A stretch of DNA of 32,464 nt from a virus, in the IMG/VR virus record IMGVR_UViG_3300025138_007674, positions 1 to 32,464 of that record; one strand, written 5' to 3'. The notes under the pieces were generated by a model. That model saw nothing but the letters and a program-made list of their open reading frames with translations. It was not told where the DNA came from and made no database searches. The translations under genes were made by a program, and so were the position numbers. Shown piece after piece: positions 25,717-32,251 of this stretch (positions are counted from its first letter, which is position 1; every line of letters begins with the position of its first letter).

Positions 25717-26378
25717 AAACAGCAATATTAATACCAGCAAGATTAAAGAGTACACGTTTAGCTGATAAGATGCTATGTGAACTTGACGGAGTACCACTTA
25801 TTAAAAGAGTGTATGATATATGTAGTCAAACTGATTATGACACATATGTTGTTACAGACAGTTTAGAGATTGCAGAAATATGTCCTAGTTTTATTCTTAC
25901 AGAAGAAGCACGTAACGGTACAGAAAGATGTGCAATGGCCGCAAAGCAATTAGATTATGATTACTATGTAAACGTACAAGGTGATATGCCTGACATTAGG
26001 CCCGACATGATTAACTTAGTAGCTGAACAATTAAAGCATGAATATTCTGTGACAACATTGTATACAGACATGCGTGAAGAAGAACAAAACAAACCCGATA
26101 GTGTAAAGTTAATTAGAAACGGCGACGAAGCACTATGGATGGGTAGAGGTATGACAGGTTACGGTGACTGGCATTTAGGTATATATGGATATGTTAAAGT
26201 TGCACTAGATATGTATCTACATTTAGATATATTTGTTGAAGAGACCGTAGAAAAACTAGAACAGTTGCGATGGTTAAAAAATGGATTTAAAATTGGTTGT
26301 TTTCATACAGATTTTAATGGTGTAGAAATAAACACACAGGAAGATATTCTTCTTTGGAATTACAAAAATAATGCTTGA
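25713..26378 (+). CDS. kdsB: CMP-KDO synthetase (3-deoxy-manno-octulosonate cytidylyltransferase)
   Basis: Activates KDO with CTP to CMP-KDO for transfer to a glycan. 221 residues, somewhat shorter than the usual 245. It has the N-terminal nucleotide loop ILIPARLKSTRLADKML, then LIKRVYD, NGTERCAMAA, VNVQGDMPDIRPDMI, HLGIYGYVKVAL and the C-terminal VEKLEQLRWLKNGFKIGCF with INTQEDI. The 4-base overlap with the HemE-like gene ties the two together. It closes the metabolic block, and the following promoter overlaps its last codon. Confidence 0.93.
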   Translation: MKTAILIPARLKSTRLADKMLCELDGVPLIKRVYDICSQTDYDTYVVTDSLEIAEICPSFILTEEARNGTERCAMAAKQLDYDYYVNVQGDMPDIRPDMINLVAEQLKHEYSVTTLYTDMREEEQNKPDSVKLIRNGDEALWMGRGMTGYGDWHLGIYGYVKVALDMYLHLDIFVEETVEKLEQLRWLKNGFKIGCFHTDFNGVEINTQEDILLWNYKNNA

Positions 26379-26403
26379 CTTTACTAGTAAAAGGTACTAT
26401 AAT
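26375..26403 (+). promoter_or_regulatory. Consensus sigma70 promoter, leaderless, before the gp62-like gene
   Basis: TTGACT at 26375-26380, a 17-base spacer, TATAAT at 26398-26403; the ATG at 26410 is six bases further on. The transcript should start at the ATG. There is no ribosome site. The same geometry occurs at 19080, and nearly the same at 31124. Confidence 0.85.
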
Positions 26404-26409
26404 TAAACT

Positions 26410-26865
26410 ATGAATAAACTTCCAATTAAAGATATATTAGCCGCAGTTGACATGGGTGCATTAACAGTGTGGGATGAACTGTCAGATGAAGAACGCAAAC
26501 AAGTAAGTTTCTACTTATTAAACAGATATGTTAGCAGTGTAAAGGGCGATAGAGAAAAGCAAGAACTTGCTGTATTCAAAACAAATGAATACTACAACAA
26601 AGGTTTCTTTGTATTACAAAAGCACAAAAAACTTTTATGGCAACTATTATGTTTAAGTGGTAACACAGGTAAGATTGCATATCACGAATGGATTGGTTAT
26701 AAAAAGAAAACTGGAGACAACTCTAAAGCCGCAAAGTTTTTAAGTAATATGTTTCCTAATATGAAACAAGATGAGGTGGAATTACTTGCTAGAATATCTA
26801 CAAAAAAAGAATTACGGGAATACGCAGAAGCCCACGGAACTGATAAAAAAGATGTCAATATCTAA
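26410..26865 (+). CDS. 62: gp62-like sliding-clamp-loader small subunit
   Basis: 151 residues, matching the shorter gp62 proteins of marine T4-like phages. LSDEERKQVSFYLLNRYVSSVKGDREKQELAVFKTNEYYN is followed by FFVLQKHKKLLWQLLCLSG. The late SKAAKFLSNMFPNMKQDEVELLARISTKKELREYAEAHG block is the part I associate with this family. In T4, gp62 with gp44 loads the gp45 clamp. The gp44 gene is not next to it here. It has a leaderless promoter of its own, and the next gene overlaps it by 14 bases. Confidence 0.68.
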   Translation: MNKLPIKDILAAVDMGALTVWDELSDEERKQVSFYLLNRYVSSVKGDREKQELAVFKTNEYYNKGFFVLQKHKKLLWQLLCLSGNTGKIAYHEWIGYKKKTGDNSKAAKFLSNMFPNMKQDEVELLARISTKKELREYAEAHGTDKKDVNI

Positions 26866-27538
26866 ACCATACAAATGCGAATACTGCGGAGCTTCTTTCA
26901 CAAGAGAAAAAACTCTAGCTGTACATATGTGTGAGAAGAAAAGGCGTAGATTACAAAAAAATGAAAAACGTGTACAAACAGGATACTATGCATTTACCCG
27001 TTTTTATACAATAAGTGCAGGCACTAAAAAAGAAAAAACATATGAAGACTTTTGTGCAAGTCCTTATTACAATGCATTTGTAAAGTTTGGATCATTTGTA
27101 AACAATGTACGTCCTTTATATCCAGAGAAGTATATTGACTATGTTGTTACTTCAGGAGTTAAACTTGACCACTGGTGTCGTGATGCATTGTATGAAAAGT
27201 ATGCAACAGAACTAGTACTTAAAGAAAGTATGGAAACTGCTATTGAGAGGTCAATACAAACTATGATGGATTGGGCTACTGAAGCTGAAGCACCTTGGAA
27301 TGATTACTTTAGGTATGCAAGTTTAAATAGAGTTACTAGAGATATTAAGGACGGTAAAGTTAGTCCTTGGCTTATACTAAACTGTAACAGTGGAAAAGAA
27401 ATGTTAAGCAAATTTAGTGATGAACAATTAGGATTTGTATATGAAGTAATAGAACCTAAACATTGGGCATTACGCTTCAGAAGAGCATCAAGCGATGTTG
27501 AAGTAGTAAAAGAAGTAGCTAGGGAAAGTAAATTATGA
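26852..27538 (+). CDS. Zinc-finger protein of unknown function
   Basis: 228 residues from ATG 26852, chosen because the finger then lies at the very N-terminus. C9-x2-C12-x12-H25-x-C27 is a C2HC-type zinc finger (YKCEYCGASFTREKTLAVHMC), followed by a basic KKRRRLQKNEKR stretch, so nucleic-acid binding is likely. The rest is helical with several Trp and no known catalytic motif. It takes the position that regA holds after gene 62 in T4, but it is not RegA by sequence or size. A regulatory or DNA-processing role is inference only. Confidence 0.75.
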   Translation: MSISKPYKCEYCGASFTREKTLAVHMCEKKRRRLQKNEKRVQTGYYAFTRFYTISAGTKKEKTYEDFCASPYYNAFVKFGSFVNNVRPLYPEKYIDYVVTSGVKLDHWCRDALYEKYATELVLKESMETAIERSIQTMMDWATEAEAPWNDYFRYASLNRVTRDIKDGKVSPWLILNCNSGKEMLSKFSDEQLGFVYEVIEPKHWALRFRRASSDVEVVKEVARESKL

Positions 27539-28098
27539 AAACACATTTATTAGGTAATGAACATCAATGGATTATTGAAACACACTATGATGATAGTGAA
27601 GAGTTTGATTATCACTGGGATAAGAAAGTTTTTCCAGCAGAAACACGTGAAGATGTAAGTGATCAAACTAGTACATACAGAGGTAAGCAGTGGAATATTC
27701 ATCCACAAGCATTTTTAAATGAATGGAAGTATAAGCCATTTTTGCAGTCTAAAATAGACAAAGTAGGATTAAATATAGAGTTAACAGAGTTGTGTGCATT
27801 GTGGACAGTTGAGTATCGTAAAGGTGGTTGGCAGAAAGCACATAGGCACAGTGACCAAACTGCAAAGAAGATTAGTGCAGTATGTTACTTAACTGAACCT
27901 GATGAAGATACAACATCATTTCACGGAGCAACTTTTGCATACTTGTATGACGGTGAAGGTAACACACATGACTTATGTTACAAGCCTAATATAGGTGACG
28001 TACTAATATTAAAAAGCACAGTATTACATGGATCATATCCAGTAAGACAAAACAAAAGAGTATTTGTAGTTGACTACTTTTACAAAGATAAACAATAG
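27535..28098 (+). CDS. 2OG-Fe(II) oxygenase-like protein
   Basis: 187 residues. The double-stranded beta-helix iron site can be followed: HRHSD (His105 and Asp107) in the HxD position, then VLHGS with the distal His165, and an Arg at 171 or 175 for 2-oxoglutarate (YPVRQNKRVFVVDYFY). GDVLILKS before the distal His is typical of phage members of this family. The substrate may be a protein, nucleic acid or glycan; the sequence does not tell. It overlaps the zinc-finger gene by 4 bases. Confidence 0.8.
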   Translation: MKTHLLGNEHQWIIETHYDDSEEFDYHWDKKVFPAETREDVSDQTSTYRGKQWNIHPQAFLNEWKYKPFLQSKIDKVGLNIELTELCALWTVEYRKGGWQKAHRHSDQTAKKISAVCYLTEPDEDTTSFHGATFAYLYDGEGNTHDLCYKPNIGDVLILKSTVLHGSYPVRQNKRVFVVDYFYKDKQ

Positions 28099-28110
28099 GA
28101 GATTAATAAT

Positions 28111-28629
28111 ATGGAACTAGAACTTATTATTGCACCAGACGAAAGACTAGATACAGCAGTTACTAAAGAATGGGATTTTGATAATCCACAGTATGATGCA
28201 GTAGAACTTAAAGAGGCAATGATTGCAGTAATGATAAAGCATCGCGGTCTTGGGTTATCTGCAAACCAAGTAGGTATAATGGACGCAAGATGTTTTCTAT
28301 TTCAAAACAATCAAGCAAACAACGACTATGATAGAAACGTATTAGCATTACATCCGTCATATGAAGTAGTTACAGAACATCCAGAAGTTGGAATGTTTGA
28401 AGGTTGTTTAAGTTTTCCAGATATAACATTGAGCATTGTTCGTCCAGCACGTATTAAAGCTAAATGGAAATCTATAGATGGAAAACAGTGGGAAGATGAA
28501 TTGTATGGATACCAAGCACGTTGCTTTATGCATGAGATGGATCACTTAGATGGCATAAGCATGAACGAACACGTTTCACCTAAGATATGGAGAGAAGCTG
28601 TAGCAAATGCAGAAGCAAAGAAAACTTAA
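28111..28629 (+). CDS. def: Peptide deformylase
   Basis: Removes the formyl group from the starting Met of new proteins. 172 residues with the three motifs: GLGLSANQVG (46-55), EGCLS (97-101, metal Cys99) and HEMDH (141-145, two metal His and the catalytic Glu). Phage deformylases are well known in marine T4-like phages and usually lack the C-terminal extension, as here. Good GGAG ribosome site. The next small frame starts inside its end. Confidence 0.93.
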   Translation: MELELIIAPDERLDTAVTKEWDFDNPQYDAVELKEAMIAVMIKHRGLGLSANQVGIMDARCFLFQNNQANNDYDRNVLALHPSYEVVTEHPEVGMFEGCLSFPDITLSIVRPARIKAKWKSIDGKQWEDELYGYQARCFMHEMDHLDGISMNEHVSPKIWREAVANAEAKKT

Positions 28630-28786
28630 GAACGGAGTTACAGTGTATGAGCTTGATGAACCAGTTGAGCTTATAGTAAAAACAAGAGCGCCTATGAAGT
28701 GGAAACTAATTGATCAAGAAACAGGAGAAGAGTACGTTGGACAAACTCCTAAAGAAGGCCAACCTAACAGTTGGAGAAAACTATGA
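28607..28786 (+). CDS. 59-residue hypothetical protein
   Basis: Short frame that starts 23 bases inside the deformylase gene and ends with ATGA overlapping the next start. The product begins with a basic stretch (QKQRKLKNG), then VYELDEPVELIVKTRAPMKWKLIDQETGEEYVG, which looks like a small beta-rich domain, and ends WRKL. The tight packing with the genes on both sides supports translation. Function unknown. Confidence 0.65.
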   Translation: MQKQRKLKNGVTVYELDEPVELIVKTRAPMKWKLIDQETGEEYVGQTPKEGQPNSWRKL

Positions 28787-28950
28787 TTAGAGATACTAAA
28801 GATAAGAAAGACTATACGATTCCGTCACCACAAGAACTACAACAACAACTTGATGAACGTATGGCTAAGTTTTTAGCAAAGGGTGGCAAGATAGAAAAAG
28901 TAGATCCTATGAAGCCTACAAAAGAACAATTAAAGAGTTGGACTGTATAA
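28783..28950 (+). CDS. 55-residue hypothetical protein
   Basis: Starts in an ATGA overlap with the preceding 59-residue frame and stops at TAA just before ATG 28951. The product is charged and helical (YTIPSPQELQQQLDERMAKFLAKGG), with a short tail ending KSWTV. It directly precedes the DnaE-like gene and may be its small partner, which is inference from position. No family recognised. Confidence 0.65.
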   Translation: MIRDTKDKKDYTIPSPQELQQQLDERMAKFLAKGGKIEKVDPMKPTKEQLKSWTV

Positions 28951-29502
28951 ATGCCTGATATTGATATCGATTTTGCTGATAGAACGATTGCTCTTAAAAA
29001 GCTAACACATCGTGTGGCAAAATTAGATACAGGTAAAAAACATAACACTGGAGTGTATGTTACAGAATGTCCACACAATCCAGTTGATAACCTATGTACT
29101 GTTGATTACAAGACAGCAGAAGACAGAGGTTATTTTAAATTAGACTTTCTTAATGTAAGCATATACGATAAGGTAAGAGACGAAGAACACTTACGACACT
29201 TAATGAACAAGGAGCCGTTATGGGAACTGTTAGAAGAAAAAGACTTTTGCGATCTAGTGTTTCATGTATCAGGACATCACGAACTAATCAAAAAACTAAA
29301 GCCAAAGAATATCCCACAACTGGCCGCTGTATTGGCTATCATACGTCCAGCAAAGAGACATCTACAAGATAGCAATTGGAATACTATTACAGAACAAGTG
29401 TGGGCTAAACCAGAAGAAGGTTACTTCTTTAAGAAAGCACATGCTGTAAGTTATGCGGCCGCAGTAGTTGTACATATGAATTTAATCTGCGAAGGAGCAT
29501 AA
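28951..29502 (+). CDS. Miniature DnaE-like (DNA polymerase III alpha, C-family) protein
   Basis: 183 residues that align in order with pieces of the bacterial replicase. PDIDIDF (2-8) matches PDFDVDF, with the two palm aspartates. GKKHNTGVYVTECPHNPVDNL (28-48) matches the NAGKHAGGVVIAP region. DRGYFKLDFLNVSIYDKV (58-75) matches the GLVKFDFLGL strand with the third catalytic Asp (Asp65). IPQLAAVLAIIRP matches the DMVALVALYRPGP region, and YFFKKAHAVSYAAAVVVH (158-175) the YGFNKSHAAAYA motif. The PHP domain and the stretch between the first two motifs are missing. A DNA-polymerising role is not proved; it could be a structural or regulatory relic. Confidence 0.75.
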   Translation: MPDIDIDFADRTIALKKLTHRVAKLDTGKKHNTGVYVTECPHNPVDNLCTVDYKTAEDRGYFKLDFLNVSIYDKVRDEEHLRHLMNKEPLWELLEEKDFCDLVFHVSGHHELIKKLKPKNIPQLAAVLAIIRPAKRHLQDSNWNTITEQVWAKPEEGYFFKKAHAVSYAAAVVVHMNLICEGA

Positions 29503-29504
29503 CA

Positions 29505-29741
29505 TTGAATTGGGAAGTAGAAGACTTTAGACGCAAAAAACCAAAACAAGATCCAGGGCCTTGGATAACATGGGCATGGCCAAGAGAACTAGTTGGAGCA
29601 TATCTTTGGAGAATTATGTTTTGGACATTACTAGTTCCAATCTTAATATTTGGATCAATACTTACGCCAGCAGGATTCTTCCTACAATTACTAGTAATTG
29701 ATTACTTCACTTATCTACAATATAAGAATAATATTACTTAG
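29505..29741 (+). CDS. Small membrane protein
   Basis: 78 residues starting at TTG 29505 with GGAG upstream. A basic, Trp-rich N-terminus (RRKKPKQDPGPWITWAWPREL) is followed by two hydrophobic helices (about 32-52 and 56-72), with the second near the C-terminus. No family recognised; it is probably an inner-membrane protein. It converges with and overlaps the minus-strand gene by 8 bases. Confidence 0.7.
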   Translation: MNWEVEDFRRKKPKQDPGPWITWAWPRELVGAYLWRIMFWTLLVPILIFGSILTPAGFFLQLLVIDYFTYLQYKNNIT

Positions 29742-30105
29742 AGGGTTTTTTAAGTAACTGTACGCTTTTACGTTTCACTCGTTTTACAGATAACTTGTTA
29801 AGATTAACTGTAGGCCCTAAGGTTACTTTAACATCTTTGCTATTCATAGTCATCATAATATACTTAAACTGCTCCATATCTTTGTTTAAAAATATATTAA
29901 TAGGAATCATTCTATTTGATTCCCACCACCAGTCTTCGCCTAGTTGTACAAACTTAGCTTTATCAACGTCAGATCGCAGATTGGTGTAGATGTACATGCT
30001 TGTTATAAAAGCATCTTGATTGTTAATGATTCCTATATATTCGTTGCCACCATACGTAACAACGCTTAAAAACGGAAATTTTTCTTCTATATCTTTTCTC
30101 AACAT
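29734..30105 (-). CDS. Conserved hypothetical protein, the only minus-strand gene
   Basis: 123 residues. The N-terminus MLRKDIEEKFPFLSVVTYGGNEYIGIINNQDAFITSMY and the LGEDWWWESNRMIPINIF block look like a small conserved T4-like cyanophage protein of unknown role. The C-terminus is very basic (KRVKRKSVQLLKKPSK), so it could bind nucleic acid. It diverges from the late virion gene at 30142 with 36 bases between start codons, and no clear promoter or ribosome site is seen for it. Confidence 0.78.
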   Translation of the reverse strand: MLRKDIEEKFPFLSVVTYGGNEYIGIINNQDAFITSMYIYTNLRSDVDKAKFVQLGEDWWWESNRMIPINIFLNKDMEQFKYIMMTMNSKDVKVTLGPTVNLNKLSVKRVKRKSVQLLKKPSK

Positions 30106-30110
30106 AATCC

Positions 30111-30118
30111 AATAAATA
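30111..30118 (+). promoter_or_regulatory. T4-late-type promoter box before a probable virion gene
   Basis: AATAAATA matches TATAAATA in seven of eight bases and lies in the 36-base divergent gap, 23 bases before the ATG at 30142; AGGAA (30130-30134) serves as ribosome site. The gene behind it looks like a structural protein, which suits late expression. Confidence 0.5.
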
Positions 30119-30141
30119 CAACTAGTGTTAGGAAATTAATT

Positions 30142-30909
30142 ATGCAACTAGTTACAAGATATTTAGCAACTAATCAATCGGTGGTAGTCTCAGATGGCTT
30201 TGCCGGCAACGTGGAGTATAGGAAAGTGTACCAGAATAATATAAAAGTTACTAAAGGGATAGACAATGTTATTACCTTTACAATTAAGAACAGCGACCAT
30301 AAACCTGTATCAATACTTAATACATACATACCGTATGTAGAAGTGTTTACAGAAGATAAAGTAATGCTCAAGCGTTACACAGGAACTATTAAGGAAACTA
30401 GTACCCCAAACTACAAAGGACAGTTTACAATCAATATTACAGATGCTGATACATTGAATATTGATGGACAGTATATGAGTTATGTTGTATACCTTAATAA
30501 AACAGCTGATGCTACTAACACACTAACATATGCTGATTCACAATTTGGACCATCAGGTACAATTGAATTAATAGGCTCTGCTTTCCCAGGTGCTATTGAT
30601 AGTAAGTCAGTATCAACATTTTTAGATGATACTAGCACAGTAGTAGATGCTGAACCACATATTAACAGCAACGAAGCTCTACACACTGCGGCTATATACT
30701 CAACAGGATTTGCTGGCACAGTAAAAGTACAAGGTACTTTAGGTGACAATACCAGCACTAGTTGGTTTGATATTACAACGGAAACGTTATCAACTCCAAC
30801 AACTCCTCACTATGTGAACTTCAACGGAGTGTTTAGTAATTTACGTTTTGTAAAAACAAACGACTCTGGTAATGTAGGAAGCATAGATAAAATCTTAATT
30901 AGAAACTAG
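30142..30909 (+). CDS. Probable virion structural protein
   Basis: 255 residues, beta-rich, high in Thr, Ser, Val and Asn, without Cys and without catalytic motifs. Two domains can be guessed: an immunoglobulin-like half (NNIKVTKGIDNVITFTIKNSDHKPVSILNTYIPYVEVF; about 30-120) and a second beta domain (TGFAGTVKVQGTLGDNTSTSWFDI; about 185-255), as in surface or baseplate-associated proteins of marine T4-like phages. The late-type promoter box and lone placement support a structural role. The exact place in the virion is unknown. Confidence 0.65.
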   Translation: MQLVTRYLATNQSVVVSDGFAGNVEYRKVYQNNIKVTKGIDNVITFTIKNSDHKPVSILNTYIPYVEVFTEDKVMLKRYTGTIKETSTPNYKGQFTINITDADTLNIDGQYMSYVVYLNKTADATNTLTYADSQFGPSGTIELIGSAFPGAIDSKSVSTFLDDTSTVVDAEPHINSNEALHTAAIYSTGFAGTVKVQGTLGDNTSTSWFDITTETLSTPTTPHYVNFNGVFSNLRFVKTNDSGNVGSIDKILIRN

Positions 30910-30922
30910 AAGGGTACAAGTA

Positions 30923-31120
30923 ATGGAAAATCTAATTGCTGTCATCTTTCTGGCTATGGCCTCACATTCAAATGCAGAATTTATCGAACGAAGTAATGAA
31001 CAGATCGCACAGGGATATAAATGGACATATGTAGGTAAGCAAGCACCATCGGGTGACCCTGCTATCACAATAAAGCCAGAACATGCTGACGAATTTATTT
31101 TGTTTAAATTGGTAAAATAA
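30923..31120 (+). CDS. Small protein with a signal-peptide-like start
   Basis: 65 residues. Residues 1-18 (MENLIAVIFLAMASHSNA) are hydrophobic with an Ala before Glu19, like a signal peptide with an AxA-type site (SNA), although the N-terminus has no Lys or Arg. The mature part (QGYKWTYVGKQAPSGDPAITIK) is compact and recalls a conserved small cyanophage protein. Placement between a virion gene and the primase promoter gives no functional hint. Confidence 0.65.
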   Translation: MENLIAVIFLAMASHSNAEFIERSNEQIAQGYKWTYVGKQAPSGDPAITIKPEHADEFILFKLVK

Positions 31121-31123
31121 TAC

Positions 31124-31152
31124 TTGACATAGTGTATTAAAGATAGTATACT
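31124..31152 (+). promoter_or_regulatory. Consensus sigma70 promoter, leaderless, before primase
   Basis: Perfect TTGACA at 31124-31129, a 17-base spacer, TATACT at 31147-31152; the ATG at 31160 lies seven bases after the -10 box. An earlier ATG at 31153 is followed at once by TAG. No ribosome site is present. This is the third promoter with this geometry in the window. Confidence 0.85.
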
Positions 31153-31159
31153 ATGTAGT

Positions 31160-32155
31160 ATGAGTATAGTCTTTGACACATTAACACAGTATTTGCCGCC
31201 GAAGCGTAAGACTACTCCTAGTGGTTGGACTTCGTTTAATGCACCTTGTTGTATACACAACGGAGATAGTGCAGATAAAAGACAACGTGGTGGATTAATA
31301 TCTAACGGTGACGAAGGTGTAAGCTATCACTGTTTTAATTGTGGTTTCAAATGTAGTTGGCAACCAGGGCGTAACCTAAGTGGTAAAATGCGTAGACTAC
31401 TACAATGGCTTAATGCACCTGATGATACTATTAATAAACTTGCACTTACTGTTATGCAAGAGAACGAAGGTATACAAACAACACAGCAGTTAGTAGAACT
31501 ACCAACATTTAAAACTGTGCCACTACCAGATGATGCTATTAAGATTGCAGACATAACAGAATTTAACAAGTATAGTTTAGCAATACTTGAATACATGTCA
31601 ACACGAGGACTTAACTTAGATGACACTGATTACTATTGGTCACCTAGTTTAGGATATCGTGATAGACTTATTATCCCATTCTTATATGAAAAACGTATTG
31701 TAGGCTGGACTGCTAGAACAGTACAAGCTGATAAACAACCTAAGTACATGAGTGAACAACAACCCGGCTTTGTATATGGATTAGATGAGCAAGGACATAA
31801 CAAAGTATTTTGTATAGTATGTGAAGGTCCTATGGATGCTATACACATTGATGGTGTAGCACTTCTCGGATCAGAAGTAAAAGACCAACAAGCCATGCTA
31901 ATTAATAGAGTAGGCAAACAAATTATTGTAGTACCTGATAGAGATCAAGCAGGTGCTAAGTTAATAGATCAAGCAATAGAGCTTGGATGGTCAGTTAGTT
32001 TACCAGAGTGGACTGACGACATTAATGACATTGGTGATGCTGTTGCAAAGTATGGTAGACTATATACATTGTATAGTATTGTTAATAACGCAGAGTCTAA
32101 CGAACTTAAAATTAGACTACGGAGTAAAAAATGGTTAAGTGGATTAAAAGATTAA
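31160..32155 (+). CDS. 61: gp61-like DNA primase
   Basis: Makes RNA primers for lagging-strand synthesis with the gp41 helicase. 331 residues. An N-terminal zinc ribbon is formed by C30 or C31, H33, C58 and C61 (APCCIHNGD and YHCFNCG). The TOPRIM domain has RLIIPFLYEKRIVGWTART, then CIVCEGPMDAIHIDG with the catalytic Glu, and IIVVPDRDQAG with the Asp-x-Asp metal site. The order and length fit T4 gp61. The start at the promoter-proximal ATG implies leaderless translation. A tiny frame overlaps its end. Confidence 0.93.
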   Translation: MSIVFDTLTQYLPPKRKTTPSGWTSFNAPCCIHNGDSADKRQRGGLISNGDEGVSYHCFNCGFKCSWQPGRNLSGKMRRLLQWLNAPDDTINKLALTVMQENEGIQTTQQLVELPTFKTVPLPDDAIKIADITEFNKYSLAILEYMSTRGLNLDDTDYYWSPSLGYRDRLIIPFLYEKRIVGWTARTVQADKQPKYMSEQQPGFVYGLDEQGHNKVFCIVCEGPMDAIHIDGVALLGSEVKDQQAMLINRVGKQIIVVPDRDQAGAKLIDQAIELGWSVSLPEWTDDINDIGDAVAKYGRLYTLYSIVNNAESNELKIRLRSKKWLSGLKD

Positions 32156-32235
32156 TTGCTGATTACAAACGTAAGAAGGCATTAAAAAAGAAAATAGAAG
32201 AACTTAAAAAGAGAGATCCTTTTATCTACAAGTAA
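32131..32235 (+). CDS. 34-residue basic peptide
   Basis: Overlaps the last 25 bases of the primase gene. The product MVKWIKRLIADYKRKKALKK continues to the end KKRDPFIYK: highly basic, one amphipathic helix. Similar tiny proteins with a RDPFIYK end occur in T4-like cyanophages as far as I recall. It could contact nucleic acid or the primase. Too short for a firm family call. Confidence 0.6.
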   Translation: MVKWIKRLIADYKRKKALKKKIEELKKRDPFIYK

Positions 32236-32251
32236 GGAGAGCTAAAAATTG

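Noticed and set aside
28070-28075. TTGACT upstream of the deformylase gene as a possible -35 box
   Set aside because: The bases 17 positions further on (CAATAG) do not resemble a -10 box, and the TTGACT codes for a conserved part of the oxygenase (VVDYF).
29734-29757. Seven-base inverted repeat (TTACTTA/TAAGTAA) at the convergent gene ends as a bidirectional terminator
   Set aside because: The stem has only A/T pairs except one, with a 10-base loop; too weak to call a terminator although T runs lie in the loop.
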